Shown here: one piece after another, positions 1-5,720 of the stretch
Numbering within the stretch: position 1 is the first letter of the stretch
Layout: each line of letters begins with the position of its first letter
Source of the DNA: Anaerolineales bacterium
GTDB lineage: Bacteria; Chloroflexota; Anaerolineae; Anaerolineales; E44-bin32
Direction: 5' to 3'
Length of the DNA stretch: 12,172 bases
Assembly: GCA_011772595.1 (NCBI GenBank)
Contig: WVZH01000565.1
Location: forward strand, 29,600 to 41,771
Notes under the pieces: generated by a model
Databases searched by the model: none
Told to the model about the DNA's origin: nothing
Seen by the model: the letters and a program-made list of their open reading frames with translations, nothing else
Translations under genes and position numbers: made by a program

Positions 1-1491
1 GCCTATACGAACTTCACCGACGAAGATGCGTTCATAACCTTCCGCTTCGCGCAGCAGATCGCCTCAGGCAAAGGCTTCGTCTACAACCCCGGGGAGCGGA
101 TCTACGGGACGACGACGCCTTTGTTCACCCTTCTGATGGCGGCATGGTTACGGCTTCTGACCGCAGATGTGGTTACAGGCGCTCGCATCCTGAATATACT
201 GGCAGCGGTAGGTGCCAGCGCCTTCGTGGCAAGAGCATTGCATCGGTCGAGTGCCTCACGATCCCAACAGCTGATCGTGGTTGCACTGCTCGCTATTTCT
301 TCCAAATTCTGGCAAATGGACACGGCAGGTATGGAGACGCCTCTCGTCATCTTCTTTATGGTGGCATCCTGGTATGCATACATTCGAAAGCGGAATTTGT
401 GGACGGGTGTGCTTTGTGGCCTGCTCTTGTGGACCAGGATAGACCTGATCCTGTGGCCGCTCACGATCGTATTCTTTGAGTTACTATCAAAACCGAGAAG
501 CGGTGTTGCCGTGGCGTTTGTGACTGCCATTACGTATGCTCCGTGGGCCATCTTTGCCACGCTCTACTTCGGCTCGCCGATCCCGCATACGATCATCGCC
601 AAGTGGGTGGCCTACATTGAATACGGTAGCCACATTGAGCAGGTGTTCTTCGAGACCCCGCTGTCAGAACTGCGCGTGCAGCTTAGCCCGCTCGCGGTGA
701 TCCTGCACTGGCTGTCTCCCTTCGAGTTCCCGGAACGTTTTCGTGCTGCTGGTACCGCGCTCTTGTGGTCAACCTTGATCGTCGTCTCTTGGCAGTCCGT
801 CAAGGTGTTCAAACGCCGACGCCTGGCTTTGTTACCTGTGTTTGCATTGCTCGAGATCGCACGCCTCACCATCACGAAGGCGACGGTCTTCCACCGCTAT
901 TTTGTGCCTCCTTTATGGGTGGTTCTGTTGCTGTTGGGGATGGGCATTGGTGCGCTCTGGGATCGACTCTCGGAAAGTCCTGGGGGGTGGTTTCTTGTAG
1001 CTGCGGTTATTGTTGCTTTCGCCGTGGTTGGGCTTTTGTCTGGAGCGCTGCGCGCGGCGGACTTTAGACAAACCCAAAGGATACGGCATGTCGGATCCTT
1101 GAAAGCGATGGGATCGTGGCTCAAGGAGAATTCGAATTCAAGTGCGACTGTGCAGTTGGAACCACTGGGATATGTTGGTTACTATTCTGGGCGCTGGATC
1201 TACGATGAGGTGGGGATCGTAACGCCAAGAGTCGTTGCGTTGAAGCGGCGCGGTTTGCGCGAACAGGGGGATTACGTCGAAGATCTTAAGCCCGATTTCG
1301 TCGTCGTGCATTGCGATGACGCCATGAGGGAATTACAAAGCAATTCAAATCCGGAATTATCCCAGCTTTTTGGGGAGTATGAACGCGTTGCGGAGTTCGA
1401 TCCACTGGATTTCAAGCGGGAACAGGCTTCACGCGCATCCGATGCGGACGGCTTGGCTCGCAGCTCGTGTTATGAGATTTGGAAGCGCTGA
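1..1491 (+). CDS. GT-C family membrane glycosyltransferase (5' truncated)
   Basis: The reading frame is open from the first base of the window, so the start lies upstream; 496 residues are visible before the TGA stop. The first visible residues contain an acidic motif (D7-E8-D9 followed by AFITFR) and then NPGERIYGTTTPL. In GT-C glycosyltransferases of the PMT/ArnT-like type such an acidic loop after the first transmembrane helix binds the metal and lipid-phosphate sugar donor. About eight hydrophobic helices follow, up to about residue 350. A soluble C-terminal tail of about 140 residues follows, including LEPLGYVGYYSGRWIYDEVG, as in many uncharacterised bacterial members. Likely role: transfer of a sugar from a polyprenyl-phosphate donor to a cell-envelope acceptor at the membrane. 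The acceptor cannot be told. A TTG at 121 could be taken as a start, but it would cut off the acidic motif, so I reject it. No partner gene is visible in the window. Confidence 0.8.
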   Translation, partial: AYTNFTDEDAFITFRFAQQIASGKGFVYNPGERIYGTTTPLFTLLMAAWLRLLTADVVTGARILNILAAVGASAFVARALHRSSASRSQQLIVVALLAISSKFWQMDTAGMETPLVIFFMVASWYAYIRKRNLWTGVLCGLLLWTRIDLILWPLTIVFFELLSKPRSGVAVAFVTAITYAPWAIFATLYFGSPIPHTIIAKWVAYIEYGSHIEQVFFETPLSELRVQLSPLAVILHWLSPFEFPERFRAAGTALLWSTLIVVSWQSVKVFKRRRLALLPVFALLEIARLTITKATVFHRYFVPPLWVVLLLLGMGIGALWDRLSESPGGWFLVAAVIVAFAVVGLLSGALRAADFRQTQRIRHVGSLKAMGSWLKENSNSSATVQLEPLGYVGYYSGRWIYDEVGIVTPRVVALKRRGLREQGDYVEDLKPDFVVVHCDDAMRELQSNSNPELSQLFGEYERVAEFDPLDFKREQASRASDADGLARSSCYEIWKR

Positions 1492-1585
1492 ATATCTCGA
1501 ACATGCCTAGTAAGTATCAGATTCGGGAAACCCATAGAAGAGTTATGCTTCCTGTGGAAGGCATCTCGCTTTGTAGAATACCTTC

Positions 1586-1614
1586 TTGCAAAGGAGCCAA
1601 TTGGCCATTATACT
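1586..1614 (+). promoter_or_regulatory. Sigma-70-type promoter with internal palindrome, upstream of the toxin-antitoxin operon
   Basis: A TTGCAA box (1586-1591) and a TATACT box (1609-1614) are separated by exactly 17 bases. The spacer contains the perfect 10-base palindrome GCCAATTGGC (1596-1605). Antitoxins of this class usually repress their own operon, so the palindrome is a plausible operator where binding would block RNA polymerase. The expected transcription start is near 1621, giving a leader of about 100 bases. Promoter and palindrome are seen in the sequence; the operator role is inferred. Confidence 0.55.
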
Positions 1615-1640
1615 ATGGCTAGATGGCGAGATACTACTTT

Positions 1641-1669
1641 GAAGGGTTGACCCATCGGGTTGCCCCTGT
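1641..1669. repeat. Palindromic intergenic repeat, copy 1 (degenerate)
   Basis: The core at 1644-1666 matches the 23-base core of copy 2 (2780-2802) at 18 positions. It can still fold, with a C/T mismatch and two G-U pairs. The centre is ATC instead of GCC. It lies in the untranslated leader of the antitoxin-toxin operon. Confidence 0.55.
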
Positions 1670-1678
1670 TTGCAGGGG
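1663..1678 (+). other. Small GC hairpin in the antitoxin leader
   Basis: CCCCTG (1663-1668) and CAGGGG (1673-1678) form a perfect 6-base stem with a TTTG loop, followed by TATTTT. It overlaps the edge of repeat copy 1 and lies 42 bases before the antitoxin ATG. It could act as a weak attenuator or only as leader structure; the stem is short for a terminator. Confidence 0.35.
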
Positions 1679-1719
1679 TATTTTGGATTGACGCACTTAT
1701 TAGTGGAAGGGACTGCTCG

Positions 1720-2193
1720 ATGACCACAGTTTATGATCGGTCGAAACCAAGTCGTCGCAAGAGATCGGTTAAAGAATCCCAGGCGATTCCTTATGCCGTC
1801 AGGATCGGCGTGAGAGCGAGGAGCACTCACGATCTGATGCGTAAACTGGAGGCGGGTTTCTCCTATAAAGCGTTTGTCCGTTTGCAGAAACTATTGGGAT
1901 CCTCGATCAAGGAACTTGGTGATCTACTCCAAATCCCACGGCGTACACTCACTCGACGGAAGCAACTGGGGAGATTCGCCCCCGACGAGTCGGAGCGGCT
2001 CCTGAGGCTGACCAGGGTTTTAGATTCGTCCATCGAATTATTCGAGGGCGATCGCGAGACCGCCGTACAGTGGTTGCGATCTCCAAGTCGTGCACTCAGC
2101 GGTGAGACACCTCTGGAGATGTCTAAGACCGAGGTTGGCGCTCGTGAAGTTGAGACGTTGATCGGCCGTCTTGAGCGCGGCGTCTTCTCGTGA
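1720..2193 (+). CDS. Xre/MbcA/ParS-type antitoxin (DUF2384 toxin-binding domain)
   Basis: This 157-residue protein is the antitoxin partner of the RES toxin that overlaps its stop codon. Residues 1-20 are basic and probably disordered. Residues about 47-82 form an Xre-like helix-turn-helix (VRLQKLLGSSIKELGDLLQI then PRRTLTRRK). Residues about 95-157 form the toxin-binding region, with the typical LDSSIELFEGDRETAVQWL and the following GETPLEM. In the family the C-terminal tail plugs the toxin active site and the N-terminal HTH represses the operon. I chose the ATG at 1720 because GGAAGG at 1705-1710 gives good Shine-Dalgarno spacing. An in-frame TTG at 1660 lies inside the palindromic repeat and hairpin, so I do not use it. 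Family assignment is firm; autoregulation through the upstream palindrome is inferred. Confidence 0.88.
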   Translation: MTTVYDRSKPSRRKRSVKESQAIPYAVRIGVRARSTHDLMRKLEAGFSYKAFVRLQKLLGSSIKELGDLLQIPRRTLTRRKQLGRFAPDESERLLRLTRVLDSSIELFEGDRETAVQWLRSPSRALSGETPLEMSKTEVGAREVETLIGRLERGVFS

Positions 2194-2657
2194 CACTTCA
2201 ATCCTGGCGCATCGTAAAACGCCAGTACAGTGATGATGCTTTTAACGGGGAGGGTGCGAGGGTATACGGCGGACGCTGGAACAGCCCCGGCGCTCCCATG
2301 GTATACACAGCTGAAAATGCCTCGCTTGCGGTCCTCGAGATTCTTGTACATCTCGAGTTGACCTCTATCCTGTCGAACTACATACTCTTTCGTGTGGAAT
2401 TTGGCGAGGGAGCCGTCGAATTCATTGAAGCGGCTACCCTTCCAGAGGATTGGCAGTCGTATCCTGGGCCGAACTCATTGAGGTCCATCGGAGATCGGTG
2501 GCTGGAGGAAAGACGCTCTGTTGTCCTGTCTGTCCCCAGCGTGATCCTGCCGATCGAGCGACTGTTTCTTCTCAATCCATTACATCCCGATTTTGACGAG
2601 ATCCGCATCGGCGAACCCCAACCATTCCAATTCGACTCCCGATTGATCAAGCCGTAA
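2190..2657 (+). CDS. RES-domain toxin (NAD+-targeting or ADP-ribosylating)
   Basis: A 155-residue RES-domain protein that starts with GTG inside the antitoxin stop (GTGA overlap), so the two are translationally coupled. The family residues are present: R29 in YGGRWNSPG, Y39 in MVYTAE, E50 in LAVLEILVHLE, and S117 in SVPSVILP. The usual C-terminal block is also complete (NPLHPDF, then RIGEPQPF, then DSRL). Length and motifs are those of an intact toxin. Studied members either break down NAD+ (MbcT type) or ADP-ribosylate a host enzyme (ParT type); the sequence alone does not tell which. It acts in the cytoplasm when the antitoxin is lost. The GTG start with weak ribosome binding fits lower toxin than antitoxin synthesis, which is an inference. 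Confidence 0.9.
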   Translation: MTLQSWRIVKRQYSDDAFNGEGARVYGGRWNSPGAPMVYTAENASLAVLEILVHLELTSILSNYILFRVEFGEGAVEFIEAATLPEDWQSYPGPNSLRSIGDRWLEERRSVVLSVPSVILPIERLFLLNPLHPDFDEIRIGEPQPFQFDSRLIKP

Positions 2658-2696
2658 ATTCGAAGGCAGATCTACCGAATCCCATGCGACGAATGA

Positions 2697-2711
2697 ATCG
2701 CTAGAAGCGAT
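2697..2711 (+). terminator. Weak hairpin after the RES toxin, possible terminator
   Basis: ATCGCT (2697-2702) and AGCGAT (2706-2711) form a perfect stem with an AGA loop, 40 bases after the toxin stop. The following bases, GGTCTCTTT, are only moderately T-rich, so intrinsic termination is uncertain. Confidence 0.3.
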
Positions 2712-2776
2712 GGTCTCTTTGCAGTCCATGCCTGAGAAGAGCAACGACCTAAGTGGGTCCGGTCTATCAGGAGGTT

Positions 2777-2805
2777 GGAGGGGCGACCCGCCGGGTCGCC
2801 CCAAC
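2777..2805. repeat. Palindromic intergenic repeat, copy 2 (perfect core)
   Basis: Arms GGGGCGACCC (2780-2789) and GGGTCGCCCC (2793-2802) are perfect reverse complements around a GCC centre. This is the cleanest copy of the C-rich form of the family and would fold into a very stable hairpin in DNA or RNA. No open frame runs through it. Confidence 0.8.
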
Positions 2806-2857
2806 GTTCTTTGACGCAAAGACCACCTAGGCTTAATGCGGGATCCCCCCGTGCGGC

Positions 2858-2886
2858 TTGACATTCATTTAAAGTGCCCCCATAAA
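2858..2886 (+). promoter_or_regulatory. Candidate promoter 1 for the GNAT gene
   Basis: A perfect TTGACA (2858-2863) is followed after 17 bases by CATAAA (2881-2886), which matches four of six positions of the -10 consensus. The transcript would pass through the palindrome at 2900-2921 before the GNAT start. Confidence 0.45.
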
Positions 2887-2899
2887 GACGGAGAATAAC

Positions 2900-2928
2900 T
2901 ACTATTTAGGTCTAGATAGTATTATAAT
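2900..2928 (+). promoter_or_regulatory. AT-rich palindrome (candidate operator) next to a TATAAT box
   Basis: The half-sites TACTATTTA (2900-2908) and TAGATAGTA (2913-2921) are reverse complements at eight of nine positions, with a GGTC centre. A perfect TATAAT follows at 2923-2928. The left half-site occupies the place where the -35 box of that promoter would be (17-base spacing), which is otherwise a poor match. A repressor or activator site is plausible. No regulator gene for it is visible nearby. Confidence 0.4.
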
Positions 2929-2964
2929 TCCAGGCTTGGAGAGGTTGTTCGGAGGAGTCGCAAC

Positions 2965-3471
2965 ATGTCTACGTCACGATCCACGCAAATGGAGACCTTG
3001 AGTCTGCGTCCGATCACGCCTGAGGATCGGGAGTTCCTCTACCAGGTCTTTGCCAGCACCCACGAGGGTGAAATGGCGCTCCTGGCATGGGACGAGGTTC
3101 AGAAAAACGAATTCCTGCGTGTGCAATTCAATGCCCAGCACACTTACTATCTTGGGCAATTCACAGAAGCGGCGTTTGAGGTCGTCCTTCTGGACGGTGA
3201 ACCCGTCGGACGGTTGTACGTCGATCGACGCCAGGATGAAATCCGCATCATCGACATCGCACTGCTCGCAGAACACCGCAAGAAGGGCATCGGGTCGAAG
3301 CTATTAAGCGAGATCCTAGCCGAGGCAAGTCAAGCTCGCTTGCCGGTGCGCATCCATGTGGAGCAATACAACCCGGCCCTGCGCCTCTACGAGCGCTTGG
3401 GGTTTTCTCCAACAAATCATATCGGCATGTATTACTTGATGGAGTGGAGACCGGAGCGGATTCATGCCTGA
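2965..3471 (+). CDS. GNAT family N-acetyltransferase
   Basis: A 168-residue protein with one GNAT fold. Motif A spans about residues 96-114 (IDIALLAEHRKKGIGSKLL); R105-K-K-G-I-G110 is the pyrophosphate-binding loop for acetyl-CoA. Motif B spans about 132-147 (VEQYNPALRLYERLGF). The N-terminal part opens with the usual LSLRPITPEDREFLYQVF. Length is normal for a single-domain GNAT. The ATG at 2965 is supported by GGAGGAG at 2951-2957. The acceptor (small amine, antibiotic, peptide or protein N-terminus) cannot be read from the sequence. The gene stands alone in its orientation, with promoter-like elements upstream, so it is probably its own transcription unit. No clear terminator was seen between it and the convergent thioesterase gene; 3472-3657 holds nothing I can support. 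Confidence 0.9.
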   Translation: MSTSRSTQMETLSLRPITPEDREFLYQVFASTHEGEMALLAWDEVQKNEFLRVQFNAQHTYYLGQFTEAAFEVVLLDGEPVGRLYVDRRQDEIRIIDIALLAEHRKKGIGSKLLSEILAEASQARLPVRIHVEQYNPALRLYERLGFSPTNHIGMYYLMEWRPERIHA

Positions 3472-3657
3472 CAAGCTTGCCGACGGCTCCTTCACATCCT
3501 ATCTATTCCAGTCTTTCCTCGTTCACGGTCAACGCTCCTCCGACTTGCTGAGATGCCGCCAGAGGAAAGGATTCTCCTAACTTCCGAAATCTTTATCGGA
3601 GCCCTGTTCTCATATTGTCGATTCCATGTCGACCCACTTTAGTTGATTTGTGAAAGC

Positions 3658-3686
3658 GTCGGGACAACCCGCCGGGTCACCCCTTT
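3658..3686. repeat. Palindromic intergenic repeat, copy 3 (overlaps a stop codon)
   Basis: The core 3661-3683 differs from copy 2 at three positions, each an A for G. The central part AACCCGCCGGGT is intact, while the three pairs outside it are A/C mismatches. The TGA stop of the minus-strand thioesterase gene (3677-3679) lies inside the repeat, so its last two codons (K and G) are partly encoded by it. Confidence 0.65.
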
Positions 3687-4561
3687 CGTTGTGCGATGTT
3701 GGGGCCGAAGTCTTCTTGGAGGGAGGGAGGAATTCGTTTCGGTCTTCCTGTCCCTAGGTCCATCATCACCCACAGCGTCTGAACCTGAGCTAACAGGGTA
3801 TTGTCATGCGCTCTTGTGATCGCGTAGTGACGCGTCACCGTCGCAGGACGAATGTCGAAGAGCCACGTGGTGATCTCGAGTTCATCATCGATGAGCGCCG
3901 GTAGAAGGTACTCGATTCGGTTTCTGCGCGCCACAAAGGCGATGCCCTGCTGCTTCCAACGCGCCACCGGCCAGCCGACCGACGCAGTCAGCTGCACGGC
4001 GCAGTCCTCAGCATAGGCCAGGTAGGCGGCGTTGGTCAGATGCTGCAAACCATCAATGTCGCGCCATTCTACTCGCCGACGGAGCTTGAACGCGCCAGTG
4101 GGCGGAGGAGGAGGTTTGGGAAAAGGGTCGCGTGGAATGGGCGGAGGATTTTCGTCTTTTGCCAGGTAGGCTTCTGCCACCTCTGGAGGAATCGTCGTAG
4201 GGGTCATGCTATCCCGATCGAGATATACCCAATCTGTGTATGCCTGGGCTACCAACTCATCCGTAGAAGCTCTCTTGAACTCGTACATTCGTCGCGACAT
4301 CACTCGCCGCACACCTGCGACCCATGTCGAGACCTCCAAGAGCTCCTCGGCGCGCACCGGTTGTAGGTATTCGATTTCGGTTTCGCGAATGATCCACACT
4401 CGCCGCATTTGCTCATAGATCTCACGGCTTAAGCCGACTGCGGCGGAGGCGGCGAAGGCAGCTTCCTGCATGAAACGCAAGTAAAAGGCGTTGTTCAGGT
4501 GGCCGTAGGCGTCACATTCGTAGTAGCGGACTTTAAACTGCTCGGTGTGTTTTATTGGCAT
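3677..4561 (-). CDS. Tandem hotdog acyl-CoA/acyl-ACP thioesterase (two 4HBT-like domains)
   Basis: A 294-residue protein made of two fused hotdog domains. Domain 1 (about residues 8-135) has VRYYECDAYGHLNNAFYLRF, where D17 sits at the position of the catalytic aspartate of 4-hydroxybenzoyl-CoA thioesterases. Domain 2 (about 161-285) has VEWRDIDGLQHLTNAAYLAY, with D168, H174 and N177. A proline-rich linker (about 138-156) joins them. Most bacterial 4HBT proteins are single domains that dimerise, so this fusion may build the dimer within one chain; plant-type acyl-ACP thioesterases share that design. Likely reaction: hydrolysis of an acyl thioester in the cytoplasm. The ATG at 4561 is preceded (minus strand) by AGAGAGGA. 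It follows the SPT-like and SDR genes in the same direction after 178 bases containing repeat copy 4. A TATACT box (complement of 4669-4674) suggests it may also have its own promoter, but the best -35 is badly spaced. The substrate is unknown. Confidence 0.85.
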   Translation of the reverse strand: MPIKHTEQFKVRYYECDAYGHLNNAFYLRFMQEAAFAASAAVGLSREIYEQMRRVWIIRETEIEYLQPVRAEELLEVSTWVAGVRRVMSRRMYEFKRASTDELVAQAYTDWVYLDRDSMTPTTIPPEVAEAYLAKDENPPPIPRDPFPKPPPPPTGAFKLRRRVEWRDIDGLQHLTNAAYLAYAEDCAVQLTASVGWPVARWKQQGIAFVARRNRIEYLLPALIDDELEITTWLFDIRPATVTRHYAITRAHDNTLLAQVQTLWVMMDLGTGRPKRIPPSLQEDFGPNIAQRKG

Positions 4562-4618
4562 GGATCCTCTCTGCCTGCCCCCGGTTGTAGACTGGGGAAA
4601 CCTTCACCATGTGTACTG

Positions 4619-4647
4619 GTAGAGACGCCCCGCCGGGGCGTCTCTAC
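4619..4647. repeat. Palindromic intergenic repeat, copy 4 (perfect 13-base arms)
   Basis: Arms GTAGAGACGCCCC (4619-4631) and GGGGCGTCTCTAC (4635-4647) are perfect reverse complements with the same GCC centre as copy 2. It lies between the SDR and thioesterase genes and would form a strong intercistronic hairpin in a shared minus-strand transcript. Its outer arms differ from those of copies 1-3, so it may be a sub-type. Confidence 0.8.
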
Positions 4648-4739
4648 GATACCTCCCATGTTTACAACAGTATAGTGTCTTAATATAGGCTCAAGGTTAT
4701 GCCTGCGACGAAGATAACCCATGGGCGAAACGAAAACAA

Positions 4740-5720
4740 TCAAAGGTAGCCATGCTCTCGATACCAATCGTAAGCCTCCTGCGCGGCTTGACGATATGGT
4801 TTGGGATCACTTAAGCCTAGTTCCCTTTGAGATTTCGAAAGATCGCAGTAAACGCCATGGTGGCCCAAGCGCAATTGCGCGCTGTTGATAGATAGATTCA
4901 TTAAAGGGCTGAGTACATCAATGGCACTGGCTAGTGGGTCGATCAATCGTGAAGGGATTTTCAACCAAGGAGGCCGTCGGCCCACGACTTCGTTCACGAC
5001 GGTGAAAATCTCGAGGACGGTCAGATTTTCACCACCCAGGATGTACCGCTCTCCCTCGCGACCCTTGTCTGCGGCTGCTAAATGGCCGACCACAACATCA
5101 TCGATGTGAACGATGTTAAATCCGCCCTCCAGCCAGAAGAACCCCCAGCCGCGCGCGGCTTCGGTCACCAATAATCCGCTGATGATGTTGACATCACCGG
5201 GACCAAGAGCGACGGTCGGGTTGACGATCACGACGTTCAGTCCACGCGTAGCGAGCTTGAGCACTTCGATCTCGGCTTGTCGTTTGGCGTAGCCGTAGAG
5301 GAAGCGCTTAGGCGACAGGTTGAAAGTGTGCTCTTCGGTGAGCAGTTCGCCTTTGGACGGCGCCCCCATCGCGGCGATGGAACTGGTGTACACGACCCGT
5401 CTCACACCCGCTCTTAGAGCTGCAAGCAGGACGTTGCGCGTACCGTCTACGGCAGATTCTAAGACGAGCTCGGGATGGCGCACGTAGGCGGATTGCGCTG
5501 CAGTGTGGAAGACCAGATCGATACCGCGCATTGCCGGTAAGAGTGTATCCGGATCGAGGATGTCCCCTATCGATCGTTCGACGGAGAGACCACGCAATGC
5601 AACGAGGGACGAGGAGGTGCGGTGCAGGGCTCGTACTCTATAGCCGCGATCGAGCAAGCCACGGCACAGCGCTGAGCCGATGAAGCCCGTCGCGCCGGTG
5701 ACCAGGGCGGTCTCAGTCAA
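4740..5720 (-). CDS. Extended SDR: NAD(P)-dependent epimerase/dehydratase, candidate 3-ketosphinganine reductase
   Basis: A 326-residue extended short-chain dehydrogenase. The Rossmann signature VTGATGFIGS gives the cofactor loop (G9, G12, G15). The catalytic triad is visible as S113/S114 in VVYTSSIAAMG and Y142-x3-K146 in LYGYAKRQAE. The C-terminal half, with NIVHIDDVVVGHLAA, GERYILGGENLTV and the end YDWYREHGYL, resembles the dihydroflavonol-reductase/HpnA branch. Start: TTG at 5720, because an in-frame stop lies directly upstream and the Rossmann strand begins at once. The start overlaps the end of the SPT-like gene by 8 bases, so translation is coupled. The pairing suggests it acts on that enzyme's product, as the epimerase-like ceramide-pathway reductase CerR does in Caulobacter. 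The alternative is sugar epimerisation like HpnA. The SDR class is certain; the substrate is inferred from context. Confidence 0.88.
   Translation of the reverse strand: MTETALVTGATGFIGSALCRGLLDRGYRVRALHRTSSSLVALRGLSVERSIGDILDPDTLLPAMRGIDLVFHTAAQSAYVRHPELVLESAVDGTRNVLLAALRAGVRRVVYTSSIAAMGAPSKGELLTEEHTFNLSPKRFLYGYAKRQAEIEVLKLATRGLNVVIVNPTVALGPGDVNIISGLLVTEAARGWGFFWLEGGFNIVHIDDVVVGHLAAADKGREGERYILGGENLTVLEIFTVVNEVVGRRPPWLKIPSRLIDPLASAIDVLSPLMNLSINSAQLRLGHHGVYCDLSKSQRELGLSDPKPYRQAAQEAYDWYREHGYL

Larger units (their letters stand above)
2658..2964. other. 307-base spacer between the RES toxin and the GNAT gene
   Basis: No convincing gene on either strand. From left to right it holds a 6-base-arm inverted repeat (2697-2711), palindromic repeat copy 2 (2780-2802), a TTGACA-type promoter (2858-2886), an AT-rich palindrome (2900-2921) and a TATAAT box (2923-2928). 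The GNAT ribosome binding site lies at the right edge. Confidence 0.6.

Noticed and set aside
1660..1719. Upstream TTG start extending the antitoxin by 20 residues
   Set aside because: The TTG and following codons lie in the repeat and hairpin; the ATG at 1720 has a well-placed ribosome binding site.
3464..3580. Small plus-strand frame of 38 codons overlapping the end of the GNAT gene
   Set aside because: No ribosome binding site of its own, no motif, and within the length expected by chance.
1641..4647. The four palindromic repeats as a CRISPR array
   Set aside because: Copies are 0.85 to 1.15 kb apart with genes between them, and they differ in sequence; no regular short spacers are present.
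4669..4694. Minus-strand promoter (TTGAGC and TATACT) for the thioesterase
   Set aside because: The -10 box is good but the spacing to the only -35-like box is 14 bases, too short to support.
4552..4767. Short minus-strand frame bridging the SDR and thioesterase genes
   Set aside because: It overlaps the ends of two real genes, passes through palindromic repeat copy 4 and has no family features.
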